Part shown: positions 54,857 to 64,000 of the stretch, piece by piece
How positions within the stretch are numbered: the stretch's first letter is position 1
How the letters are laid out: each line of letters opens with the position of its first letter
NCBI GenBank assembly: GCA_907165275.2
Contig: OU015675.1
Location: 3,179,501 to 3,243,500 of the forward strand
Direction of reading: 5' to 3'
Source: Zygaena filipendulae
Taxonomy: Eukaryota > Arthropoda > Insecta > Lepidoptera > Zygaenidae
Length of the DNA stretch: 64,000 nt
The notes under the pieces: generated by a model
Database searches by the model: none
The model's input: only the letters and a program-made list of their open reading frames with translations
What the model was told of the DNA's origin: nothing
Program-made: the position numbers and the translations under genes

Positions 54857-56352
54857 TGGGGATGTTGACTACTTTTGAACATAAAAATTCTAGTTAGTCC
54901 GTCAGTTAGAAAATAAAAAACAATAGACACGTATTTTTTGCTTTTTCAAATAAATTAAAAACCGACTTCCAAAAACACAAAACTAAAAATAAAAAGCTAA
55001 AAATAACAAAATACCGATTTAATCCAAAAGACAAAAACACACGTAATATTATTATTGGTTTGTGCTACCACTGATCGGTTTGAATTCGGTGACAAGCCCG
55101 CTGGTGTCTGCCCACTTGGGTTGTCCTGCTCACGAAGAGCTGGTGGCGGGAGTCGACTTAGCCCATCTTCCCCCTCCATATTTGGCTTGTCACCGACTTC
55201 ATACCGATCAGTGGTAGCACAAACCAATAATAATATTACGTGTGTTTTTGTCTTTTGGATTAAATCGGTATTTTGTTATTTTTAGCTTTTTATTTTTAGT
55301 TTTTTAGTTTTGTGTTTTTGGAAGTCGGTTTTAATTTTTTTGTTAAAATTTTGTTTATTTCTCGCTTTTAAGTGACTTGGTTTGTAATTTCTCTAAGTTA
55401 CAATAGCTTAATGTCAACTGCTCATCACCTTTTACAAAATATTGCTTTTCCCGACGCAGGGACGTTAATTTTTGAGGAGTTCTCCTAGTACATCACCATC
55501 AGTTCCACTTCACCATATACATTGTGACGGGCATAAATTGTTTAGAAACCATATTAAAGTTAACGATTCGGAACTCGTGAAATACCCATTATTGAGTAGT
55601 TCCGATGACCATCTGTGGTCTTCATCATCAGTTCCTCTTCTTCAAATTTTGCTTTCCTAAAGCAAAGAAACGTTTTACTTTAAAAAAATATAAAAATCGC
55701 TATAATTGTTCTCATAATTTTTGAAGAGTTCCCTCGATTACTCCGAGATCCCATCATCAGATCTCGACTTGGTGACAATGGAATCAATTTGGGAGTATCC
55801 CCTTTCAAACAAAAAAACAATTTTCGAAATCGCTTCAATCGGAACCCGTGAAATACGTATTATTTTTGAGTTGTTCCGATGACCATCTGTGGTCTTCATC
55901 ATCAGTTCCACTTCTTCAAATTATGCTTTTCGAAAGCAAATGAACGATTTACTATCAAAAATACCCAAATCGCTATATATAGGTGTGCCTATAATTTTTG
56001 AAGAGTTCCCTCGATTTCTCCAAGATCCCATCATCAGATCCCGACTTGGTGGCAATGGGACCTAATTGGGAGTATACACTTTCAAACAAAAAAAGAATTT
56101 TTCAAATCGGTCCAACCATCTTCGAGTAATCGGTGAACATACATAAAAAAAAAAAAAAACATACATACAATCGAACATAGAACCTCCTCCTTTTTGGAAG
56201 TCGGTTAAAAATATACAGAGATAAAGCGCGTTAAAGTTTAGGGTGAGTGGGTCGTGACGTCACTAACCGATAAAACCGCCATGCAAACTGTCCGAATAGT
56301 GACGTCATGCGAAATTTCAACTCAATGTATCGCCGTTATTTTGTGATTACGA
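54857..56352 (+). mobile_element. CRE-bearing element split by a hairpin element
   Basis: The left part is 54857-54960, to AAATAAATTAAAA. The right part is about 56207-56352, from AAAATATACAGAGATAAAGC through both TGACGTCA sites to ATCGCCGTTATTTTGTGATT. The halves join in register, so the long-hairpin element between them inserted into it. The far right terminus is missing where a second hairpin element begins. Confidence 0.8.
54960..56207 (+). mobile_element. Long-hairpin element, copy A
   Basis: Bounded by AACCGACTTCCAAAAA and its complement TTTTTGGAAGTCGGTT. The first ~380 bp form a hairpin: arms of about 135 bp (54960-55099 and 55182-55335) around an ~80-nt loop containing GCCCACTTGGGTTGTCCTGC. 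The arms explain two near-identical 76-codon frames on opposite strands. Monomers of ~270 bp follow. No transposase is encoded. Confidence 0.8.
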
Positions 56353-57837
56353 AAAAAAAAATTTTAACAAAAAAATTAAAACCGACTTCCAAAAACACAA
56401 AACTAAAAATCTTAAAAATAAAACGCTAAAAATAACAACATACCAATTTAATCCAAAAGACAAAAACACACGTAATATTATCATTGGTTTGTGCTACCAC
56501 TAATCGGTTTGAATTCGGTGACAAGCCCGCTGGTGTCTGCCCACTTGGGTTGTCCTGCTCACGAAGAGCTGGTGGCGGAAATCGACTTAGCCCATCTACC
56601 TCCTCCATATTTGGCTTGTCACCGACTTCATACCGATTAGTGGTAGCACAAACCAATGATAATATTACGTGTGTTTTTGTCTTTTGGATTAAATCGGTAT
56701 GTTGTTATTTTTAGCGTTTTATTTTTAAGATTTTTAGTTTTGTGTTTTTGGAAGTCGGTTTTAATTTTTTTGTTAAAATTTTGTTTATTTCTCGCTTTTA
56801 AGTGACTTAGTTTGTAATTTCTCTAAGTTGCAATAGCCTTATGTCAACTGCTCATCACCTTTTACAAAATATTGCTTTTCCCGACGCAGGGACGTTAATT
56901 ATTGAGGAGTTCTCCAGGTACATCATCATCAGTTCCACTTCACCATATACATTGTGACGAGCATAAATTGTTTAGAAACCATATTAAAGTTAACGAATCG
57001 GAATCTGTGAAATACCTATTATTTAGTAGTTCTGATGACCATCTGTGGTCTTCATCATCAGTTCCACTTCTTCAAATTTTACTTTCCGAAAGCAAATAAA
57101 CGATTTACTATAAAAAATCTAAAAATCTCTATAGGTGTACCTATAATTTTTGAAGAGTTCCCTCGATTACTCCAAGATCCCATCATCAGATCTCGACTTG
57201 GTGATAATGGAATCAATTTGGGAGTATTCCCTTTCAAACAAAAAACAATTTTTCAAATCGCTCCAATCGGAATCCGTGAAATACGTATTATTGTTGAGTA
57301 GTTCCGATGACCATCTGTGGTCTTCATCATCAGTTCCACTTCTTCAAATTTTGGTTTTCAAAAGCAAATGAACGATTTACTATAAAAAATACCCAAATCG
57401 CTATAGGTGTGCCTATAATTTTTGAAGAGTTCCCTCGATTTCTCCAAGATCCCATCATCAGATCTGGACTTGGTGGCAATGGGACCTAATTGGGAGTATA
57501 CTCTTTCAAACAAAAAAACAATTTTTCAAATCGCTCCAATCGGAATCCGTGAAATACGTATTATTGTTGAGAAGTTCCGATGACCATCTGTGGTCTTCAT
57601 CATCAGTTCCACTTCTTCAAATTTTGCTTTTCAAAAGCAAATGAACGATTTACTATAAAAAATACCCAAATCGCTATAGGTGTGCCTATAATTTTTGAAG
57701 AGTTCCCTCGATTTCTCCAAGATCCCATCATCAGATCTGGACTTGGTGGCAATGGGACCTAATTGGGAGTATACTCTTTCAAACAAAAAAAGAATTTTTC
57801 AAATCGGTCCAACCGTCTTCGAGTAATCGGTGAACAT

Positions 57838-57872
<35 letters not shown>

Positions 57873-57923
57873 ATACATACAATCGAACATAGAACCTCCT
57901 CCTTTTTGGAAGTCGGTTAAAAA
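56353..57923 (+). mobile_element. Long-hairpin element, copy B
   Basis: Same architecture as copy A, same orientation and directly downstream. Hairpin arms are at about 56385-56528 and 56611-56765. Monomers beginning GTTC(C/T)GATGACCATCTGTG are at 57029, 57301 and 57574, a spacing of 272-273 bp. A ~30-nt poly-A run lies at about 57842-57871, before AACCTCCTCCTTTTTGGAAG. Confidence 0.85.
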
Positions 57924-57957
57924 CAATTTAAACTGCATTCATAGATAGATATTTAAA

Positions 57958-58050
57958 TAATTACACGGTTGAACCGGGAATCGAACCCGTTACATGAGAA
58001 AAATAATCATTCTGTAGCTTTATCATACCTATCGAAAGGCTTCATCGTAA
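57958..58050 (-). repeat. SINE head fragment
   Basis: The minus strand shows AACGGGTTCGATTCCCGGTT, a strong B-box-like sequence, within a short tRNA-like head. No tail or body is seen. Confidence 0.45.
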
Positions 58051-58340
58051 GGATTTTTTTTGCTAAATAGCATAGTGTCAAAAATAAACGGAAGACCATG
58101 AACTTCAACATTTTCAATACAAAATTAATCAATTTATATCAGTTGTACCTGTCCTTTTATCTACAATATTCAAGATACTTTTCCTTCATGTGGCATATCC
58201 GTGGGACGCCCTTTATAGTCGTCTTTCTTTATGAATACTTGTAATACTAACTTTGATTTGCCTTTGTCTGTCTCAATTGCGTGATTACGAGTAGGTTGGT
58301 GAATAATACGCTGATAAACTGAAATTTAAAGAATATAAAT
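58051..58340. other. Unassigned DNA
   Basis: No recognised feature. Confidence 0.4.
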
Positions 58341-58345
58341 TAGAA

Positions 58346-58525
58346 ATCAGTTTAATGTGAATGTGAGTTTATTTGTTTGTTACGCTATCATGCCTTAACG
58401 GCTCAACTGTTCATCATGAAATTTTGCATCCACGTGGTCAGGGGTACAGAGAAGTTCAGAAGTTCAAGTCAGAGTTCTGCGGTGACTTTGAAATGAATGC
58501 GAATAAAACCGCGGGGAACAGCTAG
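58346..58525 (+). mobile_element. Helitron with internal deletion
   Basis: GTGAATGTGAGTTTATTTGT, TTACGCTATCATGCCTTAAC, CATCATGAAATTTTGCATCC, GGGGTACAGAGAAG, then a shortened middle and AATAAAACCGCGGGGAACAG followed by CTAG. Confidence 0.7.
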
Positions 58526-58537
58526 TCAACTATAAAA

Positions 58538-58911
58538 CGGCTGCTCTACGGAAAAACAAAGCAACTGTAATTTTTTTTTCGAAATAGTTTATTTTTGCCA
58601 CTTTTCACGCATAATGGACGTACAATACAACCATCAAGAAGACTTTAGTCTTAGAGGAGGAAGTTAAAATTAATAAAATCATTAAACTATATGGATTATT
58701 TGTTTTAAATAAAGCCATTTCCGATTTTTCGCTCCTCCTGTAAAATTTATTCAGCTGCAACGACCATCAAAAAGGCTTTAGTGTTAGATAAATTAAAATC
58801 AAGAAAATCGTTAAACTATGGAAAGTTTGTTTTAAATAAAGTGATTTCCGGTTTTGCGCCTCCTGTAATTTTTTTTCAGCTGCAATTATTTGGTTTTCCG
58901 TAGGGCAGTCG
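58538..58911. mobile_element. Inverted-repeat element with internal duplication
   Basis: The left end CGGCTGCTCTACGGAAAAAC and the complement of the right, CGACTGCCCTACGGAAAACC, are inverted termini. The interior is two diverged copies of a ~115-bp unit: ACCATCAAGAAGACTTTAGT then GTTTTAAATAAAGCCATTTC, and ACCATCAAAAAGGCTTTAGT then GTTTTAAATAAAGTGATTTC. Confidence 0.7.
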
Positions 58912-58996
58912 AAAAGGGTGAAAGCTGGTTCCGCTCCTTAATCGGCGTAAATAAAGGTCTATTTGTGGGGACCGTGGATATAAATGAAATACCTAC

Positions 58997-60511
58997 TCAA
59001 GTACCCATAATCAGTGATGTAAAAAGATTCTGAAAAACATGAAATTGAAATAGGTAATTATCTTTAGTTCTTTCATTATTTCTTTAGGTCTTTTAGATTA
59101 GTATCTACAGCTCTTCAGCGCTTGTTTTTTTTCTAGTGTTAATTTTTTTTTGGAAGTAGTAGATTAGTTTATACCTACTTTGAAAAAGGTATTATTGTTT
59201 ATGTCGATAAATCCACACATTTCTAGTTTTATATTAGATAGGCGATGTTGAATTAATAAGTAGGCGATCTGTAAGTAAGGATAGGAAAATATTTGATAAG
59301 TATCATTAATAGTTAGTTTCTTGCAAAAACTTCATTTAAATAATGAACAAAATTATACACAAGAAGTCCGTGAGGAAGCGTCTTGTTTGATATTTTTAGG
59401 TAAGTATAAGTATTTATTTCGATTTCACCGTAATTCGCGATTAAGATTAATAGGTATCGTAATATATTTACCTCATCTGAAATGTGGTCATTCTTGCAGA
59501 TGAAACTGAGCTTCCTTAAAAATATCTCACCCTTTTTGTACTGCAACACAAACATCCATTTCTTAATGTTTTATCAAACATACCTACTTAAAGAATGTAT
59601 AATAATATGCTTACCTGATTCACTAAATTTGTGCAAATATTAGTGAAATAAAAAGTTGCTGCTACATTTGACGATACATAGAGCATGTACGATAGTATCT
59701 CATATTTATCCAAATATTTATTTTGCAGCATCATCACTATCCAATTTAATAAACAAGCCAAATGTATAATACCCGTTGTGAAAACCATCAAAACGGTTGG
59801 CCCAACCATGGCGGATATTTTTCGGGAACTTTTCTTTATGACATATAATTTTTTTCTTAATTTTGTTAGTTTGGTCACAACATCCGTCTGCTGAATCTCA
59901 TCATTCTGTAAATCATTTTCGATTTCTTTAATTTTGTCATTGAATATTTTTAATGCTTGTTCAGCTATTCTTACCACAAGAGCGAATTTCACGAATGATA
60001 ATATGCAGACTCTGTTCACGTATTGTTCTGCTATTATGTTGTTGAATATAAGAACAAAGTCTTCGATATCGACATTGTGCTCTTTAAACCAAATCAATGT
60101 ATCTAGAACCCATATTCCGATTAGACAAATTAGGAAATGTTTGTCTTCATTAACCGATATATCTGCAGTTTTCACGTCACTCTTTTGAATTATGATATTT
60201 ATTAGTTTTTTATATTTTGAATAATTAATTATATGTGCAGGAATAATAAACACAGCGCAGCATTTAATGCTCCATTTCGAGAATCCTTGTAAAATTTCAT
60301 AATTCGATTCTGGCTCTATCTGTTCGTGGTAATAAAAGTCAATTATAAACGTGTTGTAAATCATTATTGTTAGACTATAAATAATCAAAATGGCCTCGAT
60401 TATTTTGTTTTTGAAAGAAATTTCATCTTCACTCGTGGTGCAAATGCCGAATATTTGACACACAAATATTACTGGATAAGATTTCTGTACGATTTCGTTG
60501 AAATGTGTCAT
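58997..60511 (-). CDS. Gustatory-receptor-like 7TM protein (4 exons), C-terminus incomplete
   Basis: Predicted exons: 60511-59615, 59540-59472, 59268-59179 and 59029-58997; 299+23+30+10 residues, all junctions phase 0. Donors are GTAAGC, GTAAAT and GTAGGT; acceptors are TTGCAG, TTACAG and TTTCAG. Exon 1 carries six hydrophobic segments: EAILIIYSLTIMIYNTFII, CCAVFIIPAHII, HFLICLIGIWVLDTLIW, CILSFVKFALVV, VLMVFTTGIIHLACLLNWIV and LSYMLYVSSNVAATFYF. Exon 3 ends LEMCGFIDINNNTFFK, the conserved approach to TM7 in insect gustatory receptors. Such receptors are chemosensory ion channels in neurons. Short 3' exons after one long exon fit moth receptor genes. Exon 4 (NLFTSLIMGT) stops at TGA where the family usually continues TYhhhhhQF, so this may be a pseudogene or an alternative last exon may be missed. 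An odorant receptor is less likely. Ligand unknown. Confidence 0.7.
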
Positions 60512-61045
60512 TATTTTTTACACGTAAAAATTTACACATTGAATAAAAAAATTGTACGAACGCTGGGAATGTTATTCAAATTATTTCTATTTGTATTCAA
60601 TAAAGCTCATTTGGGTATTCAATTCTTTCGTCTCGCGCAACGTTGGGTCGACGTTAAAAATATTTTTAAGCTTTTATATCTACACGTAGGTGTAAATGAA
60701 TTTACAGTGTATTTCTGAAAGCTTAAAAGGTGGCAACAATGGTCCACTTAACGGATACATTAGGCAGCAATTGTATGCTATTGTAGCTGATTGAAAGTTA
60801 ATAACCAAGTTTTTCACGTGTTTTTGTCTAAATATTTTTATAATTTTAGCTGTTTCTTGGATTTTATACTGAAGTTCAAAGTTTTAGATTTTTATTCAAA
60901 AGGTTCGTTTTATCAAAAATTTCACATCAGCTTTCCCCGCAGTTCAACTCTCTCGCCAACTCTTTGGTTGCCGGATAAAAAAATTCCTAATATTAATTAG
61001 TCGTTGTGATTTTATGAGAAATATTTTTAGAATCAGTTCAGCAGT
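60512..61045. other. Upstream flank of the receptor gene
   Basis: AT-rich with no recognised repeat. Presumably contains the receptor gene's promoter, which I cannot pinpoint. Confidence 0.35.
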
Positions 61046-61049
61046 TCTA

Positions 61050-61405
61050 AATTTTCAGAAATTATTGCAATTGGGCTTGCTTGAGGTCTCTTTCTATATA
61101 TTTGACCACCAGGTCAATGGCGGGCGGCCTCTACCTTTTTTGCGTTCCGGCAGGTTTAATGCAATTTTTACTACATGGTCATCCTCTCGTCTTTGGATGT
61201 GTCCATACCATCTGAGGCGGTTTTCAGTGATTTTGTCTGTAACTGGTGCGATTTAAAGCTGCCTCGCACATATTCATTGCGAATTTTATCAAGCTTGGTT
61301 ACGCCCCCAGCCCATCTAAGCATCCTCATTTCGTTGGTATATACTTTTTGTTCATGCGTCTTCTTCACTGTTCAGCATTCGGAGCCATACAGAAGCGCTG
61401 GGCGC
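61050..61405 (-). pseudogene. Decayed RTE-type reverse transcriptase C-terminus
   Basis: The minus strand reads ALLYGSEC, a stop in place of the usual Trp, TVKKTHEQK, NEMRMLRWAGGVTKLDKIRN and EYVRGSFK. After frameshifts it continues ALNLPE and KGRGRPPLTWW. This is the C-terminal tail typical of RTE-like LINE proteins (YGSECW, MRMLRW.GG, GRGRPP). With at least one stop and a frame change it is a dead 5'-truncated copy, of a different lineage from the intact RTE at 18 kb. Confidence 0.75.
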
Positions 61406-61409
61406 AGGG

Positions 61410-62190
61410 ATACGTGGAACCGAACAAAAATAAGCAAACAATTCAAATTATATTAATACAGCAATAAATTAGGTACCTACTAACTAATAGTTATAGATTT
61501 CAAACGAGCGCTTAAAACATTACCGAAATGCAGTTAATCATTCAAAAGCTATTTTAGTTTAAATAAACTCTACAGCTAATGAAGTGTCAGTAAGTTTACA
61601 AAAAGTGCTTATTGGTAGTAATCAACGTCCCTGATATACCCTTATATGATCGGTTTCGATTGTTTGAAACCTGAATGGGGAAGCTTATAGCAAAAAAGAG
61701 GTCGCCGGATTTAGCGAGTGTTCTAACCCTCAGGGCGCGAGCAGGCAGATTATTTATAGCCGAAGTTGCAATTGCTTTTTCCGTGTTTTCACTGAAACTG
61801 TGTAAAAATTCTGTTGCGTATATTTTCCACTGTTTTATTTTAAATTACTTACAAATTGTACGTGAATTTTATTTCAGATTCTCAGTTTTTTTGTCTATCG
61901 AATTTAAATTGGTATTTACATAGCTATTTGTAGATTCGCAATTTGTTAGTTTTATTTTTATCAAGTTTAAATTATCGTTGAGCATTACAGCTGTAGATAA
62001 ATGTATACGAGATTTAACTTACATTTTACCTCTAAGTATAATTATTATTGATTTGAATTAGTTAAATATTATTAGTTTAATAGCAGTTTAAAGCTGGGCC
62101 GATCGCTTTATTTATGATAATTAAACCTTTGAAACGTCAAATATTGAAATCATATTTTATACAATTTCTTATCGCGCTGATTATTTTGAA
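61410..62190. other. Unassigned DNA
   Basis: An 82-codon frame at 61675-61923 and other short ones show no domain. Nothing recognised. Confidence 0.4.
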
Positions 62191-62192
62191 GA

Positions 62193-62500
62193 CTAGCTAT
62201 GCCTCGTGGTTTCACCCACGTGAGTTTCGTATTTCCCGCAGGAACTCCAAAGTAGCCCAATTTCTTCTTCAGCCTAATTTACTTCTTATTACATCAGTTG
62301 ATTGGCAGTGAAAGTCCCATCAAAATCGGTTCAACCGTTTCGGAGGTTACTTACAAACCTTCTCTTGATAATTACGAACCCAACAAAAAAAGGAATTACC
62401 TATCTATTCACATCAGTCGAGTCATTCTTGAGTTTAGCGAGACAAACGAACAGCAATTCATTTTTATATAGGTACCTATACGATATAGATAGATATCAGA
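62193..62500 (-). mobile_element. Helitron, double-module type
   Basis: CTAG at 62193, CACGTGAGTTTCGTATTTCC, AACTCCAAAGTAGCCCAATT, TCAAAATCGGTTCAACCGTT and GCGAGACAAACGAACAGCAA. The last block is the reverse of the start of the module at about 5290-5320. Confidence 0.6.
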
Positions 62501-63050
62501 TTAGCGCGTTTTACCAAACAAACAAAAAACATAAAATATAAAAATCTTCAATTTTTGCTTTAGAAAGACCACATAATTTTAGGTATGTCCGTAAATAACT
62601 TATCTGCACTTTTCACAAGTATAAATAAAATATAGTCTATGACGTGGATACTGGACAGCCGACGGTACCTAATTCCCCGGATCAGCGAAGCGAGAAACTT
62701 AACAGCATCTCGAAATGGATACATGGATTTTTGCCATATTGGAATCATATTTCCAGAGTTCCGTGAAAGCATTATGGGCGTAGTGTTCAGTGTTTTAAAT
62801 TATGATAGATATACAATGCAGATGTACACTTGTATAGTTGTACAGAGTACACCTTTTGATGCACTCGTTTTAGTGTGACTTTGGTGAATGAATAACTTCA
62901 AAATAAATGACAAGAAAGATTCAACACTCATTAGTTTATATAGTAGATCGGTATACCTATACCTATTTGTAGAATTTTATAACACTGCACACTTATTATA
63001 TTATTAAAAACCTTATTATTTTTTGAAGAAATCAAGTTGCTGGTACAAAT
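62501..63050. other. Unassigned DNA
   Basis: A 79-codon frame at 62639-62878 (+) and a 70-codon frame on the other strand overlap. Neither has a recognised domain. Confidence 0.4.
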
Positions 63051-63058
63051 CTAGTATG

Positions 63059-63350
63059 GACATAATATAAATAAAATTGAAGTGTCTGTTTGTAATTTCA
63101 AATTAACAGCTTTTCACTAAATGCATGCGAAAGTATATACGGTACTTAGATACATCAAAAATCTTTTTTTTTTCTTTTTCTCTGTCTGTCTGTTTGTTCC
63201 GGCTAATCTCTGAAACGGCTGGGTCTATTTTAACGGGATTTTCACTGGCAGATAGGTAACTGATATTTTCTGGAGTAACTTTATATCCCTAAATTCTCAC
63301 GGCATCTCGGAAATTAACGCGGGTAAAATCGCGGGCGACAACTATATGCA
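63059..63350 (+). mobile_element. Helitron, second body type
   Basis: AATAAAATTGAAGTGTCTGT, TTTGTAATTTCAAATTAACA, GCGAAAGTATATACGGTACT, TTTTAACGGGATTTTCACTG and an altered GCGGGTAAAATCGCGGGCGA 3' hairpin. Close to the element at 5655-5932. Confidence 0.65.
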
Positions 63351-63517
63351 ATAATTTTTTCCTTAAAAAATCCATTTCCAGACTAAAACCGAGTTAACAA
63401 CGCCTATAAATAAAATTTTGTGTTTTAACGTCACATACAAAAGTTCATTTTGCAATGACGAAACTGTGCTGTAGGCAGCTCTTTGTTTACCTATGTTAAG
63501 AGGGAAAAGCAAGAGCT

Positions 63518-63763
63518 TATATGGACGCAGATAAGCAATAACATGTTAACCCACAAAATTAAGTTATTGATTCAGAACCATTTATTGAGAGTTAGGGAAC
63601 GTTTTTTAATTATAAGTTTAACTTATTACATTGCTTAAATATGTAACTAAATATTGAACATAAAAAATGTTGACACAAAATGGCGCTCCTACTTTTAAAA
63701 CACGATTTGCTCAAAATTTCTCCAGTGTGGGTTAACACACTATTGCTTATCTATGTCCATATA
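63518..63763. mobile_element. MITE with GGACGCAGATAAGCAATA termini (copy 2)
   Basis: Same family as 49013-49257, with TATATGGACGCAGATAAGC at the left and GCTTATCTATGTCCATATA at the right. Both copies hold ACAAAATGGCGCT and TTTCTCCAGTGTGGGTTAAC. About 246 bp, non-coding. Confidence 0.85.
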
Positions 63764-64000
63764 TAGGCACAAAATGTTATTCAATCCACCTGGATACGTA
63801 CCTAACGTACCTACCTACTTGAATGAAAATGTTTTCTAAGTATGAGGTACATTTTCTAAGCATTTACATTGGAGGGTTTTCATTGAGGACTATGAATATA
63901 TTATGTAGTTTGTGAATCGTACAATTTATCCGTTTATAAATGAAGCAGTCGGAGAAAGAGCGGCCTAATTCACAAAAGAACGAAGAAACATTGAAAACCC
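63764..64000. other. Window end, nothing recognised
   Basis: AT-rich sequence without a supported feature. Confidence 0.4.

Noticed and set aside
54997..56714. Pairs of near-identical 76-codon frames on opposite strands
   Set aside because: They come from the two arms of the hairpins in the repeat copies; identity reflects the inverted repeat, not coding constraint.
55472..57762. Repeated 60-88-codon frames (MTICGLHHQFHFFKF type)
   Set aside because: These are translations of the 272-bp tandem monomer.

Overview
The window is AT-rich, intron-bearing eukaryotic DNA dominated by transposable elements. It is almost certainly from a moth or butterfly. The main reason is the dense set of non-autonomous Helitrons: they start TCCTACTAATATTATAAA, carry a GCGGGTGAAACCGCGG hairpin, end CTAG and sit between A and T. 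An RTE-type LINE, tRNA-derived SINEs with (ATT)n tails and an insect gustatory-receptor-type gene agree with this. No rRNA or tRNA gene, CRISPR array or prokaryotic feature was seen. Homologies are judged by eye, without database searches.

Two host genes can be supported, both on the minus strand. The first (34282 down to 25269) is a three-exon gene for a predicted 2,103-residue secreted, glycine-rich structural protein. Two tiny exons encode a signal peptide. One 6.25-kb exon encodes a 16-residue (48-bp) repeat organised into larger units of 92, 76 and 44 residues. The opposite strand of this exon is also open, as a proline-rich frame of 2,115 codons, which I regard as a shadow. The second gene (60511 down to 58997) is a four-exon gustatory-receptor-like gene whose last exon stops before the usual TM7 tail.

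The rest is mobile DNA in layers. 17.7-21.3 kb holds an RTE LINE with a 963-codon endonuclease/reverse transcriptase frame that looks undamaged. 43.46-46.49 kb is a hAT-type element with a perfect 8-bp target duplication, carrying a nested insertion. A family of about 325-bp inverted-repeat elements, each carrying up to two TGACGTCA (CRE) palindromes, occurs at least seven times, three of them inside older Helitrons. A family with a long hairpin and ~272-bp tandem repeats occurs four times, and two of those copies interrupt one CRE element. There are also a foldback element, several small inverted-repeat families, a perfect 38-bp-arm hairpin, an array of about 86 perfect hexamers, and 5'-truncated LINE 3' ends.

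Layout: 0-17.7 kb, Helitrons, CRE elements, SINE and foldback elements; 17.7-24 kb, RTE LINE, Helitron tandem array and hexamer array; 25.3-34.4 kb, glycine-rich gene with a Helitron-filled intron 2; 34.7-46.5 kb, hairpin elements, Helitrons and hAT elements; 47-58.9 kb, SINEs, Helitrons, LINE fragments and the nested hairpin cluster; 59-60.5 kb, receptor gene; 61-64 kb, a decayed RTE piece, Helitrons and a small inverted-repeat element.
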